From Paludibacter sp. (GTDB lineage Bacteria; Bacteroidota; Bacteroidia; Bacteroidales; Paludibacteraceae): a DNA stretch of 64,000 nt. Location of the stretch: the NCBI GenBank assembly GCA_028690665.1, contig JAQVAV010000006.1, forward strand, positions 124,001 through 188,000, in the 5' to 3' direction. Each line of letters begins with the position of its first letter. Positions within the stretch are counted from its first letter, which is position 1. The notes beneath the pieces are model-generated. The model ran no database searches. It worked only from the letters and a program-made list of their open reading frames with translations, and was not told where the DNA came from. Positions 9,359-18,088 of this stretch are shown here, in pieces. Made by a program: the position numbers and the translations under genes.

Positions 9359-10720
9359 ATGCAGGAAAATTATATAAAAAGTAACAAAGTTTTGCTTCGT
9401 CGACGCCAGAAAGACATTATCCGGATAAAACAGCTAATCTGGCTGTATTTCTATTTATTGATTTTTGAAGGAGCTTTGCGAAAATGGGTATTGCCCGGAA
9501 TGTCAAACCTGCTTTTGATTATCCGTGATCCGGTAGCGCTTTACATTCTATTTTTGGCATTTCGTAACGGCTGGCTACGAAATAACTATATTGTTTCCAT
9601 GGTTGTTGTTTCGGGTATAGGTTTTTTTTCGGCCTTGTTATTTGGTCATGGCAATCCTGTTGTGGCTCTCTACGGTTTACGGATCACCCTGATTCATTTC
9701 CCTTTGATATTTATTATTGGCCGGGTATTTAACAAACAGGATGTCCTGCGGGTGGGAACGGTGCTTTTATGGTTGTCTCTGCCCATGATGATTCTGAATG
9801 CTTTTCAGTTTTACACGCCTCAGTCTTCCTGGTTCAACCGGGGAGTAGGTGGAGATATGGCTGGGGCCGGTTTTGGTGGAGCTTTGGGTTATTTCCGTCC
9901 TCCCGGTACTTTTTCTTTTACCAATGGTAATGTGCTGTTTTGGAACCTGACCGGGGCGTATGTTTTTTACGGCTGGCTTAGCCGGGAGAGATTTAACCGC
10001 AATTTATTGATCGTGGCTTCCGTGGCTTTATTCGGAGCCGTGGCATTTTCTATCAGCCGTACTTTGGTATTTCAGTTGGGACTGACTGGAATATTTGTGT
10101 TGTTTGCACTTGCCCGCAAGCCGGGCTATTTCAGCCGGGTGGTTGTGGGTATAGTTGCTGTTGCTTTGGCAGCTTTTGTTTTGTCTAACCTCCCGGTATT
10201 TCATACGGGATTACATGCTTTTGAAGTTCGTTTTGAACAGGCGACAACATCCGAAGGTCATGGAAGTGTCAGTAAGAATATTATAGATCGTATGATATTG
10301 GGTGGGATGGTAAATGCGCTTACACAGTCGACAGAATTACCTTTTTGGGGGTACGGCCTGGGAATGGGTACCAATGCCGGAGCGAAAATATTAACCGGCA
10401 AAACCCTGTTTTTAATATCGGAAGGAGAATGGGGACGTTTGCTGGGCGAATGCGGTTTGTTGCTGGGGTTGGCCATGATTCTGATTCGCGTTGCTTTGTC
10501 CTTCAAAATGTTGAGAAATAGTTACGTAGCCATGACAAGGGGGAATGTATTACCCTGGATATTATTAAGTGTTGGGTTGGTCAATATTTTACAGGGGCCA
10601 TGGGCACAGCCGACTTCCTTAGGTTTTGCTATTTTTATCGGAGGGTTGGTATTGGCTTCTGGTCAGTCCGTGAAAAGATTAAAATCCAAAAAAGAATTGA
10701 AAAAAATAGGAAGTAAATAA
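9359..10720 (+). CDS. O-antigen polymerase/ligase-like membrane protein (Wzy_C type)
   Basis: A polytopic protein of about 453 residues with roughly 10-11 membrane helices and a large loop in the C-terminal half (around residues 280-340) that ends in WGYGLGMGTNAG, as in Wzy/WaaL-type proteins. Such proteins polymerise or ligate undecaprenyl-linked oligosaccharides on the periplasmic side. ATG at 9359 is chosen; TTG at 9344 would add five residues and overlap the upstream stop. The gene is richer in G and C than the genes on both sides, so it may have a different history. Together with the flippase at 833 it suggests a Wzx/Wzy-type pathway. Confidence 0.78.
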   Translation: MQENYIKSNKVLLRRRQKDIIRIKQLIWLYFYLLIFEGALRKWVLPGMSNLLLIIRDPVALYILFLAFRNGWLRNNYIVSMVVVSGIGFFSALLFGHGNPVVALYGLRITLIHFPLIFIIGRVFNKQDVLRVGTVLLWLSLPMMILNAFQFYTPQSSWFNRGVGGDMAGAGFGGALGYFRPPGTFSFTNGNVLFWNLTGAYVFYGWLSRERFNRNLLIVASVALFGAVAFSISRTLVFQLGLTGIFVLFALARKPGYFSRVVVGIVAVALAAFVLSNLPVFHTGLHAFEVRFEQATTSEGHGSVSKNIIDRMILGGMVNALTQSTELPFWGYGLGMGTNAGAKILTGKTLFLISEGEWGRLLGECGLLLGLAMILIRVALSFKMLRNSYVAMTRGNVLPWILLSVGLVNILQGPWAQPTSLGFAIFIGGLVLASGQSVKRLKSKKELKKIGSK

Positions 10721-11716
10721 ATGCAGATTGTTTTCTTTCACTGGAATAAGAATAACGGGCCAAGTATCTCCCGGAGCTTTCAACCATTTATTAATGAATT
10801 GAGAAAGAGGCAGGAGGTACAGGAATTTTTTGTTCCGTATAGTGGCAGCAGTCCGGTGAATTTGTTACGGAATATACTTTTTATTCACAGACATCGCACA
10901 AAAACAGGCATTAATCATATTACGGGAGATATACATTATGGAATTTTAGGATTAATCGGGGCAAAATCGGTATTGACAATTCATGATGATTATGCCATTG
11001 TAAAAGCGAAAGGTGGTATAATCGGAAGACTGTATAAATGGTTATTTTGGATTTTTTTACCCGTAAAATTAGCAAATAAGGTCGTTTGTATTTCAGAATC
11101 AACAAAGGTAAAGATTGATAGATTATCCCATAATAATAAAACAATTGTGATCGCACATCATGTTGCAGGGCGTGGTTTTGTAAATACTCCATATCTTTTT
11201 AATAAAGAATGTCCTGTTGTTTTACAAATAGGAGCAACTTATCAAAAAAATTTAGAAACAACAATTAAATCACTTCAGAATATTAAATGTAGATTGCGTG
11301 TTATAAAGAAAATGACAGAAGAGCAGCATTTGCTGGCAAAGAATCTGGGGGTAGTATATAGTAATGTTTTTGATTTGTCAGATGATGAAATTCTTGATGA
11401 GTATATAAAAGCAGATATTGTAGTTTTTCCATCTCTTTATGAAGGTTTTGGTATGCCGATTATCGAAGCTCAAACCATGGGAAGACCATTGATAACATCA
11501 AATCTTGCTCCAATGAATTGGGTTGCAGGAAATGGAGCCGTTTTGCTAAATAATCCAGAAGATGCAGCGGAATTTAAAAGTTGTATTAAAAGAATAATTA
11601 ATGATGATGTTTTCAGAAAATCAATAATAGAAAAAGGTTTTATTAATGCCCGTAGATTTGATATAAATAAAGGAATTGAAAAATATAGTGAAATCTATAA
11701 AAAAATTTTATGTTGA
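10721..11716 (+). CDS. GT4 glycosyltransferase
   Basis: A 331-residue GT-B protein that starts immediately after the polymerase stop. The N-domain contains GINHITGDIHYGILGL and TIHDDYAI, seen in GT4 members close to mannosyl- and glucosyltransferases. The C-domain has VVLQIGATYQKNLETTI and YEGFGMPIIEAQTMGRPLITSN with the E-x7-E donor-binding pair. Composition drops back to AT-rich in the second half. It probably extends the repeat unit. Specificity is unknown. Confidence 0.84.
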   Translation: MQIVFFHWNKNNGPSISRSFQPFINELRKRQEVQEFFVPYSGSSPVNLLRNILFIHRHRTKTGINHITGDIHYGILGLIGAKSVLTIHDDYAIVKAKGGIIGRLYKWLFWIFLPVKLANKVVCISESTKVKIDRLSHNNKTIVIAHHVAGRGFVNTPYLFNKECPVVLQIGATYQKNLETTIKSLQNIKCRLRVIKKMTEEQHLLAKNLGVVYSNVFDLSDDEILDEYIKADIVVFPSLYEGFGMPIIEAQTMGRPLITSNLAPMNWVAGNGAVLLNNPEDAAEFKSCIKRIINDDVFRKSIIEKGFINARRFDINKGIEKYSEIYKKILC

Positions 11717-11717
11717 C

Positions 11718-13052
11718 ATGTTGAGGATTAATAACATCGTTTTTTTGTTAAAAAATAATGCATTCAGAAGACAGGCTATCAAGCAATATAAAAAAGCGCT
11801 AAAGAATGAATCTCTTTCATATAAGTGTTTGTCTGAACTTAATTTTAAAAAAAGAAAAAAATTAGTAAATTACGCATATAATAATATTTCATTCTATAAA
11901 AAATTTTATGATACGGCGGGTTTTAATCCTGATATGTTAGTTTCTGATAAAGATTGGGAAATGGTTCCTATTTTGGAAAAGGATATGATAAGATCTAATA
12001 TATATGATATAAAAAATCCATTTGTATTAAAGAAATATTTAGGTGTGGCTACGACAGGTGGGTCTACAGGATTACCTTTAAAAATATATACAGATCTAAG
12101 ATTTCATCATGAAATTCTGGGTTGGCGTGCTTTTGAATGGTGGAATCTGTCTCCAGCTGCGAATGTTGGCATAATACATAGGAGAACTCCAACAACATTT
12201 ATAGGAAAATTGAAAAACAGACTTTTGTGGTGGCCTACTCAAAGAATCTATTTAAATGCATCTTCAATAGATGAGAAACAATTAACGGATTTTATTAAAA
12301 GTATAGGCCGTAAAAAAATTAGATGGCTACAAGGGTATGTGGGAGGATTAGAACGAGTTGCTGAATATATTATAATAAACAATATAAAAATAGATACATT
12401 AAAATTGGTGTGGTCAACATCAGCCCCTTTGACGAAAAGTATTCGTAATAAATTAGAAAAAGCATTTAATTGTAAAGTAATGAATCAATATGGAAGTTGC
12501 GAAGTTCCTAATATTGCCATCCAATGTCCGCATAGTCATGATCTACATGTAAACTATGATTATGTTCATGTTGATATAGTGGATGATAGCGGAAAGTTGA
12601 TTCGCGAAGGTGAGGGAGATATTTTAGTGACGAATCTTGAAAGTTATGCATTCCCGATTATAAAATACAGAATTGGTGATAGAAGTGCTTGGGTCGGGAC
12701 TGAATGTAATTGTAACATACCATTCCCTTTAATTAGAGAAGTTAAAGGACGGATTTCAGATGCCATTTATACCCCAGATGGAATATATGTGGACGGAAGT
12801 TATTTAACTACTATTTTTGATGAATATGTTGATGTAATTAGTAAATTCCAAGTATATCAAAAAAGGGATTATTCGGTAATAATATATGTTATACCTTATA
12901 ATAATTCTTTCCCGATTGAAGATACCATTTTGAATATTAAAAATACCCTTTTGGAGAAGGTGCATAATAAAATATCGGTAATTATTCAAGTTGTAGATAC
13001 AATAGCAGATGATAAAGGAAAAATCAGGTATGTTATAAGTGAAGTATTATAA
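11718..13052 (+). CDS. PaaK/CapK-like adenylate-forming enzyme
   Basis: A 444-residue member of the phenylacetate-CoA ligase-like branch of adenylating enzymes. The P-loop motif TTGGSTGLP is at residues 112-120, followed by NQYGSCE in the place of the A5 motif and FPIIKYRIGDR as the A7-like motif. These enzymes activate a carboxylate with ATP; the CapK group is repeatedly found in capsule clusters, where the substrate is mostly unknown. ATG at 11718 lies one base after the previous stop; the longer form from TTG 11676 would sit inside the previous gene. Very AT-rich. It could activate an acid for transfer to the polysaccharide, which is inference. Confidence 0.8.
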   Translation: MLRINNIVFLLKNNAFRRQAIKQYKKALKNESLSYKCLSELNFKKRKKLVNYAYNNISFYKKFYDTAGFNPDMLVSDKDWEMVPILEKDMIRSNIYDIKNPFVLKKYLGVATTGGSTGLPLKIYTDLRFHHEILGWRAFEWWNLSPAANVGIIHRRTPTTFIGKLKNRLLWWPTQRIYLNASSIDEKQLTDFIKSIGRKKIRWLQGYVGGLERVAEYIIINNIKIDTLKLVWSTSAPLTKSIRNKLEKAFNCKVMNQYGSCEVPNIAIQCPHSHDLHVNYDYVHVDIVDDSGKLIREGEGDILVTNLESYAFPIIKYRIGDRSAWVGTECNCNIPFPLIREVKGRISDAIYTPDGIYVDGSYLTTIFDEYVDVISKFQVYQKRDYSVIIYVIPYNNSFPIEDTILNIKNTLLEKVHNKISVIIQVVDTIADDKGKIRYVISEVL

Positions 13053-13220
13053 TTTTAAAGTTTAACTTATAAATTTATCTTTTGGGTGCAGGTGGTTTAA
13101 TTTTGACTAATGATGAATTTTGGTTGATAATAAGTTTGTTATAAATATATTTTCCAAATAATCATTTTTACTTTTACCCGTTAGTTTTATAACTCAATGA
13201 ATTTTTATATCTGGGATAGC

Positions 13221-14303
13221 ATGAATATACTTCACATTATCAGGTCAATAGATAAAAGTACGGGAGGCCCGGCACGTAGTGTAACTCAAATCTGCGAACA
13301 GCTTTCCTTGCTGGGTGTAGATGTTGATCTTGTAACCAATGATTCTCCCAGTCCGGTGGTGGTAAATACATCTGCTCATTTTCGTCTTATTTTTTACACT
13401 TTCAAAGAGTTGTTTGTTTTTAGCAAGTCACTTTCAAAAACAGATTATTCACTGATACATTTGCAACATATCTGGAATCCGTATATTCATATCGTGGCTC
13501 GTGCAGCCCGTAAAAAAGGGATTCCTTACATCATTAGTCCGAGGGGAATGCTAGAGCCTTGGATTATGAACCGTCATCCCTGGAAAAAGAAAATGGCTAT
13601 GTGGCTATATCAGCGAAAAGACATTGCCAGGGCTGCATGTATTCATGCTACAGCCGAAAGTGAAAAGGATAATATCCGGAAATTGGGTTTTAATAACAAA
13701 ATAACCGTTATTCCCAATGGCATAGAAACGGATAAGATTCAATTAAAAACCTCATGGGAAGTGAATAAAAAAATTTTATTTCTTTCACGGATACATGTAA
13801 AGAAAGGCATAGAATTGTTGCTTGAAAGTATCGCCGGATTAAAAGAACAAATGGCAGGTTATTCTGTAATTATTGCCGGAGAGGGGGAAGAATTTTATAT
13901 CCGGCAATTAAAACAAAAGTCGGCGGATTTGGGTGTGAGTGATATTATTCATTTTGCGGGTGGTGTTTATGGAGATGAGAAGTGGCAATTGTTGCGGGAG
14001 GCGGATTTTTTCGTACTTCCTACTTTTAGTGAAAATTTTGGAATTGTGGTGGCCGAGGCTTTAGCTTCAGGTACTCCCGTAATTACCACAACCGGTACAC
14101 CGTGGCAGGGACTGAATTCGGAAGAATGTGGCTGGTGGATCGATTTATCGGTAGAAAATCTGAAAAAAGCATTGACAGATGCCCTGAATAAAGATGCAAA
14201 ACAATTGGAAACCATGGGACGTAATGGTAGAACATTGGTAGAAGGGAAATACGATATTAGGGCGGTGGCGCAAAAAATGTATGATTTTTATAAAATCCTG
14301 TAG
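13221..14303 (+). CDS. GT4 glycosyltransferase
   Basis: About 360 residues. MNILHIIRSIDKSTGGPARSV is the characteristic start of a GT4 group common in Bacteroidota; the ATG at 13197 would add eight residues and is less likely. HLQHIWNPYIH and SPRGMLEPW are typical N-domain motifs, and SENFGIVVAEALASGTPVITT carries the E-x7-E pair. The 168 bases upstream hold no gene and could contain its own promoter, but I see no clear -7 element. The TAG stop lies inside a REP-type palindrome (14300-14327), so the repeat forms the very end of the gene and its 3' UTR. Confidence 0.86.
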   Translation: MNILHIIRSIDKSTGGPARSVTQICEQLSLLGVDVDLVTNDSPSPVVVNTSAHFRLIFYTFKELFVFSKSLSKTDYSLIHLQHIWNPYIHIVARAARKKGIPYIISPRGMLEPWIMNRHPWKKKMAMWLYQRKDIARAACIHATAESEKDNIRKLGFNNKITVIPNGIETDKIQLKTSWEVNKKILFLSRIHVKKGIELLLESIAGLKEQMAGYSVIIAGEGEEFYIRQLKQKSADLGVSDIIHFAGGVYGDEKWQLLREADFFVLPTFSENFGIVVAEALASGTPVITTTGTPWQGLNSEECGWWIDLSVENLKKALTDALNKDAKQLETMGRNGRTLVEGKYDIRAVAQKMYDFYKIL

Positions 14304-14327
14304 AGACGTGGCATGCCGTGTCTCTAC
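14300..14327. repeat. REP-type palindrome overlapping a stop codon
   Basis: A 28-base palindrome made of 14-base arms GTAGAGACGTGGCA and TGCCGTGTCTCTAC. Twelve positions pair by Watson-Crick rules and the central two by G-T, so the hairpin survives the sequence change. It has the look of the REP sequences mobilised by RAYT transposases, one of which begins 70 bases downstream. Its second to fourth bases are the TAG stop codon of the upstream glycosyltransferase. Confidence 0.7.
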
Positions 14328-14396
14328 GTTGGGTAAATCAACAGATATGGGTTTGTCGAACGATATGTCGGGCAAAATAAAAGGATAATTTTTTAT

Positions 14397-14978
14397 ATGA
14401 ATCCGGAAAAATTCCAAAATAAATACCGTGTACCTTCGGCCCGTGCTACATGGCACGATTACAACGGTGGCGATTATTTTATTACCATTTGTACGGCAGG
14501 CAGGTTACACTATTTTGGCGAAATAGAAAATGGTGAAATGCATAAAAATGTTTTGGGGCATAAATTAGATGAATTGATACAGGAAACCAAAACGCATAAT
14601 CCATATAGCGAAATACCTTTGTATAAAATTATGCCTAATCATGTACATTTAATTGTTTGTATTGACGCGGCATGTAGAGACGCGGCATGCCACGTCTTTA
14701 CGGGTGAACCCGGGAAAAATGAAAAAATGCGGGATATTGCGAATCGATGCGGATTGTTATCAACGGTGATAGGTGGGCTAAAATCGGCATTGACAAAATA
14801 TGCCAATTTGAATAAAATAAAATTTGGATGGCAATCCCGTTTTCATGATCATATTATTCGCAATCAGGAAGAGATGGAACGAATTGTTATCTATATCGAA
14901 AATAATGTTTTGTCATGGGAAATGGATAAATTTTATACGCGTTATACCACGTCAATACAGGGAAACGATTTATTATAA
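14397..14978 (+). CDS. REP-associated tyrosine transposase (RAYT, Y1/HUH family)
   Basis: A 193-residue single-strand DNA transposase of the IS200-related group. WHDYNGGDYFITICTAGR is typical of the N-terminus, IMPNHVHLIV gives the HUH pair (H82, H84), and Y166 in IVIYIENN is the likely nucleophile, after WQSRFHDHIIRNQEEM. RAYTs nick REP hairpins and are domesticated, single-copy genes rather than freely moving insertion sequences. It is the only mobile-DNA enzyme in the window and interrupts a run of polysaccharide genes. A REP-like palindrome lies upstream and another inside the gene, in the loop after the HUH motif. No frameshift is seen, so it may be active. Confidence 0.88.
   Translation: MNPEKFQNKYRVPSARATWHDYNGGDYFITICTAGRLHYFGEIENGEMHKNVLGHKLDELIQETKTHNPYSEIPLYKIMPNHVHLIVCIDAACRDAACHVFTGEPGKNEKMRDIANRCGLLSTVIGGLKSALTKYANLNKIKFGWQSRFHDHIIRNQEEMERIVIYIENNVLSWEMDKFYTRYTTSIQGNDLL
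14674..14701. repeat. REP-like palindrome inside the RAYT gene
   Basis: A second 28-base palindrome closely matching 14300-14327, here with arms GTAGAGACGCGGCA and TGCCACGTCTTTAC (one G-T pair, one mismatch). It is translated in frame as about residues 93-102 of the transposase. A 10-base partial copy, GACGCGGCAT, precedes it at 14664-14673. The reading frame is kept. Confidence 0.65.
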
Positions 14979-15002
14979 AAACAACAATAAAAAAATATAC
15001 GG

Positions 15003-15560
15003 ATGGGTGACATCAAAATAGACCTTTCTAAATATAATTCAACATTCAGTCTATCCAACAAACTGGGACGTGTTCTTTGGAATATCTGTTATTGGATTTT
15101 ATTTCGTCCGTTCAACGCTGGATTTTTAAAGGGTTGGCGTAGGTTTTTACTCCGGCTTTTTGGAGCCAAACTTTCTGCTCATGTTAATATTTACTCCAAT
15201 GTAAAAATATGGGCACCATGGAATCTGAAAATGGGAGAATATGCTTGTTTGGCACCCAATGTAGATTGCTATAATCAGGGGAAAATATCCATTGGAGCAA
15301 ATACAGTTATTTCACAAAAAACTACTTTATGTGCATCTGGTCATGATATAACTCAAAGTGATTTTCCACTTATTTGTAAACCTATAAATATTGGTTCACA
15401 AGTTTGGATTTCTTCTGAGGCTTTTATCGGTCCCGGTGTAACCATTGGAGAAGGAGCAGTGGTAGGTGCCCGTTCAGCAGTATTTAAAGATGTTGAACCG
15501 TGGACTGTTGTAGGTGGAAATCCGGCAAAGTTTATCAAAAAAAGAGAGATAACAGTATGA
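15003..15560 (+). CDS. WcaF-like colanic-acid-type acetyltransferase
   Basis: A 185-residue left-handed beta-helix enzyme. The N-terminus with LSKYNSTFSLSNKLGRVLWNICYWILFRP is typical of WcaF-like proteins, followed by WRRFLLRLFGAKL, hexapeptide turns, LCASGHDI with the catalytic-type His, VWISSEAFIGPGVTIGEGAVVGARS, and GGNPAKFIKKR at the end. It should transfer acetyl from acetyl-CoA to a sugar. It overlaps the next glycosyltransferase by ATGA. The RAYT gene ends 24 bases upstream, so it may be transcribed through from there. Confidence 0.86.
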   Translation: MGDIKIDLSKYNSTFSLSNKLGRVLWNICYWILFRPFNAGFLKGWRRFLLRLFGAKLSAHVNIYSNVKIWAPWNLKMGEYACLAPNVDCYNQGKISIGANTVISQKTTLCASGHDITQSDFPLICKPINIGSQVWISSEAFIGPGVTIGEGAVVGARSAVFKDVEPWTVVGGNPAKFIKKREITV

Positions 15561-16378
15561 ATAGAATTCCGGTGACGGTAATAGTCCCTGTTCGTAACGA
15601 AGAAGTAAATTTACCACGTTGTCTGGCATTGTTATCAGATTTTGATCAGATAATCGTTGTCGATTCAAACAGTACCGACCGAACCCCAGAGATATGTGGT
15701 AAGATGGGGGTGGAGTACGTGAATTTTGAGTGGAATGGGCAGTTCCCCAAAAAACGTAATTGGGCGTTGCGCAATTTAGTAATAAGCAATGAATGGGTGT
15801 TGTTTTTGGATGCCGATGAATATATTACCGATGAATTTAAAGCGGAATTGCGGGAAAAAATTCAGAATAAAGCGATAAACGGCTATTGGATAAAATTCCA
15901 CAATCATTTTATGGGTAAACAGCTCAAATATGGTTATCCGTTGCTGAAGTTGCCATTGATCCGGAAAGGAAAAGGTGAATACGAGCATATTGACGAAGAT
16001 CATTGGAGTCATTTGGATATGGAGGTGCATGAACATCCGGTTATAGAAGGCAGAACCGCTAAATTTAAATCGGGGATTGTTCATAATGATTTTAAATCAA
16101 TGGAACATTATATTGCCCGGCACAACGCATATTCATCCTGGGAGGCGCATCGTTTTATCGCGTTGCAAAAAAAAGGCTTTTCTGATATGACTGCTATGCA
16201 AAAAATAAAATACGGCCTGATGAAAACTTCCTTTTTGCCAGTGATTTATTTTATAGGAGCTTTTTTTCTCAAATTGGGATTTTTGGATGGTAAAGCCGGT
16301 TTTGCCATAGCCGTAAATAAAGCCATGTATTTTTATCAGGTAAAACTTAAAATAGAAGAACTGGAAAGAATTAGTTAA
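15557..16378 (+). CDS. Glycosyltransferase family 2 (WaaE/KdtX-like)
   Basis: A 273-residue GT-A enzyme. VIVPVRNEEVNLPRCL, then VVDSNSTDRTPEIC, then QFPKKRNWALRN and FLDADEYI give the order seen in the WaaE group, which adds glucose to the LPS inner core; here it may equally finish a polysaccharide unit. The C-terminus carries a hydrophobic stretch that could touch the membrane. ATG at 15557 overlaps the previous stop; the upstream TTG at 15500 lies inside the previous gene. It is the last gene of the first polysaccharide cluster. Confidence 0.84.
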   Translation: MNRIPVTVIVPVRNEEVNLPRCLALLSDFDQIIVVDSNSTDRTPEICGKMGVEYVNFEWNGQFPKKRNWALRNLVISNEWVLFLDADEYITDEFKAELREKIQNKAINGYWIKFHNHFMGKQLKYGYPLLKLPLIRKGKGEYEHIDEDHWSHLDMEVHEHPVIEGRTAKFKSGIVHNDFKSMEHYIARHNAYSSWEAHRFIALQKKGFSDMTAMQKIKYGLMKTSFLPVIYFIGAFFLKLGFLDGKAGFAIAVNKAMYFYQVKLKIEELERIS

Positions 16379-16400
16379 TTGAGAGTTGACAATTGATAAT
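16377..16400. repeat. AATTGAGAGTTGACAATTG-type intergenic repeat remnant
   Basis: The bases at the stop of the last glycosyltransferase read AATTGAGAGTTGACAATTG, a short imperfect palindrome (AATTG...CAATT) that I recognise as a frequent intergenic sequence in Bacteroidota genomes. Only one unit is present. Recognition is from memory and would need a genome-wide count. Confidence 0.3.
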
Positions 16401-16551
16401 AACCGTTTTGTCTTTTTCATTTTCCGGAATGCCTTCCATTGGGGCACACCCGCAAATATCGGTCGAAATTAATTCCTGCATACTCCTCGGGCTGTTGATA
16501 AGTTTTGAGCCAGGTTTTTCGGGCTGCTCCCTGATTTTTGATTATCTTTAT

Positions 16552-16559
16552 TATCTTTG
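16552..16559 (+). promoter_or_regulatory. Bacteroidota -7 promoter element for the DUF3127 gene
   Basis: TATCTTTG matches TAnnTTTG exactly and lies 33 bases before the ATG at 16593. CTG at 16531-16533 is a poor -33 match 18 bases upstream. The spacing to the gene supports a short leader. The 213-base gap from 16379 holds no convincing gene. Confidence 0.5.
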
Positions 16560-16592
16560 TTGTCCGAAAAAAATTTAAGCAATATATAAATC

Positions 16593-16946
16593 ATGGAAAT
16601 CTCAGGAAAAATTATTGCCGTATTACCTCAGGCAAGTGGTCAGGGTAAAAACGGTTTATGGCGTTCGCAGGATTATGTGTTGGAAACAGCCGATCAATAT
16701 CCTAAAAAAGTATGTTTCAATCTTTTTAACGATAAAATAGACCAATTTCCAATGGCCATTGACGATGATGTAAAAGTAAGTTTTGACATTGAAAGCCGGG
16801 AATATAACGGACGTTGGTACACTACAGTACGCGCGTGGAAAGTAGAAAAAAATGTAGCAGCATCCAATGAGCCTCAACCGGTGGTAAGCGCACCGCCTTT
16901 TACCGCGGCTCCTCCTGCCGGCGAAGGCAGTGACCTGCCGTTTTAA
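16593..16946 (+). CDS. DUF3127 protein
   Basis: A 117-residue protein beginning MEISGKIIAVLPQASGQGKNGLWRSQDYVLET, which I recognise as the DUF3127 family of Bacteroidota. The core (residues 1-88) looks like an OB-fold strand pattern similar to single-strand-binding proteins; the rest is a Pro/Ala-rich tail that ends in SDLPF, and an acidic/hydrophobic end of this kind is also typical of SSB tails. Function is not established. A -7 promoter element lies 33 bases upstream, so it seems to be transcribed on its own, outside the polysaccharide operon. Confidence 0.8.
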   Translation: MEISGKIIAVLPQASGQGKNGLWRSQDYVLETADQYPKKVCFNLFNDKIDQFPMAIDDDVKVSFDIESREYNGRWYTTVRAWKVEKNVAASNEPQPVVSAPPFTAAPPAGEGSDLPF

Positions 16947-17035
16947 TTTGGTTCGGTCGGTTCAAAAGAATTTGTATGTTTTAAAGTTCACTGGACAGCA
17001 ATGCTTTATAAAACTAATGCAATGACCAATTAAAT

Positions 17036-18088
17036 ATGGGTAATATTAAAAAACAGAAAATACTTCTTGGAATGAGTGGCGGCACCGATAGTTCGGTTGC
17101 TGCCATTCTTTTAATGGAGCAGGGCTACGAGGTGCTGGGCATTACCTTTCGTTTTTGGGAGGAGGGTGTGAACTCTCACCTGCAGGATGCCCGGAATTTA
17201 GCCCGGCAACTTGGCATTGAGCATTATGTTTACGATGCCTGCGACATTTTTCGGGAAACAGTGGTTCGTTATTTTACTGAAGAATATCTGGCAGGCCGGA
17301 CTCCTTTCCCGTGTGTAAAATGCAATAACGAATTAAAGTGGAAGTTGATCCTTGAAGAAGCCGACCGTTTAGGGTGCGAAAAAGTGGCTATGGGACATTA
17401 TGTCCGTATGGAAAAAGACAATGGCCTGTTTTTCCTCAGGGAAGGAGTCGATCCGGATAAAGATCAGTCATTTTTTCTGTGGGGACTGACACACAGTCAA
17501 TTATCCCGCATTGTTTTTCCATTGGGTAAGTATTTTAAAACAGAAATACGCCGGATAGCGGCAAAAAACGGTTTTAAGCAGATGTCCGAAAAAAAAGACA
17601 GCCTTGGCGCTTGTTTTTGTTCCGGCGATTACCGCCCCTTTCTGAAATCACAACTTGCAGAACCTCAAAAATATATTTATCCCGGGAATTTTATAGATGA
17701 GCAGGGACAAATACTTGGAACGCATCAGGGCTATCCGCTTTATACAGTAGGGCAGAGACGTGGCCTGATTCATCTGAACCGCAGGACTTTTGTGAAAGAA
17801 ATTCGTCCGGAGACCAATGAAGTTGTGCTCACTTCTCTGCAAAATATGTATAAGACCGTTTTTATGGTTTATAATGTAAATGTTGTTGACTCAAAGTTGT
17901 TTGGTCCCGATTTCAATACGATTATTCGCATTCGTTACCGCAAGCAAAACACTCCGGGACGGGTTGTCCTGCTCGAAAATAATACGGCCCGCATTGAACT
18001 TGCAGCACCTCTCGAATCCGTTGCTCCGGGGCAGACGGCTGTTTTTTATCGAGATGGACGTGTTCTGGGTGGCGGATTTATTGTATAA
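17036..18088 (+). CDS. mnmA: tRNA 2-thiouridylase (MnmA/TrmU)
   Basis: A 350-residue enzyme that puts sulfur on the 2-position of U34 in tRNAs for Lys, Glu and Gln, using ATP to adenylate the base. The PP-loop is SGGTDSS at residues 14-20 (the usual Val is Thr). The first catalytic-type Cys is C93 in FPCVKCN, and the second is C193 or C195 in LGACFCSGDYRPFL, where the family has G-x-C-F. VGQRRGL and the C-terminal barrel domain ending VLGGGFIV are typical. Bacteroidota often carry more than one MnmA-like gene, so this could be the paralogue with another target. Confidence 0.85.
   Translation: MGNIKKQKILLGMSGGTDSSVAAILLMEQGYEVLGITFRFWEEGVNSHLQDARNLARQLGIEHYVYDACDIFRETVVRYFTEEYLAGRTPFPCVKCNNELKWKLILEEADRLGCEKVAMGHYVRMEKDNGLFFLREGVDPDKDQSFFLWGLTHSQLSRIVFPLGKYFKTEIRRIAAKNGFKQMSEKKDSLGACFCSGDYRPFLKSQLAEPQKYIYPGNFIDEQGQILGTHQGYPLYTVGQRRGLIHLNRRTFVKEIRPETNEVVLTSLQNMYKTVFMVYNVNVVDSKLFGPDFNTIIRIRYRKQNTPGRVVLLENNTARIELAAPLESVAPGQTAVFYRDGRVLGGGFIV

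Noticed and set aside
14145-14456. Minus-strand frame of 103 codons across the end of a glycosyltransferase, the REP and the start of the RAYT gene
   Set aside because: It is antisense to two well supported genes; part of it is only the translation of the REP palindrome.
16393-16578. Plus-strand frame of 61 codons before the DUF3127 gene
   Set aside because: It covers the -7 promoter element, begins in repeat-like sequence and resembles no protein known to me.
17746-17766. Sequence GCAGAGACGTGGCCTG resembling half of the REP palindrome
   Set aside because: It encodes the conserved GQRRGL motif of MnmA and has no second arm, so the likeness is chance.
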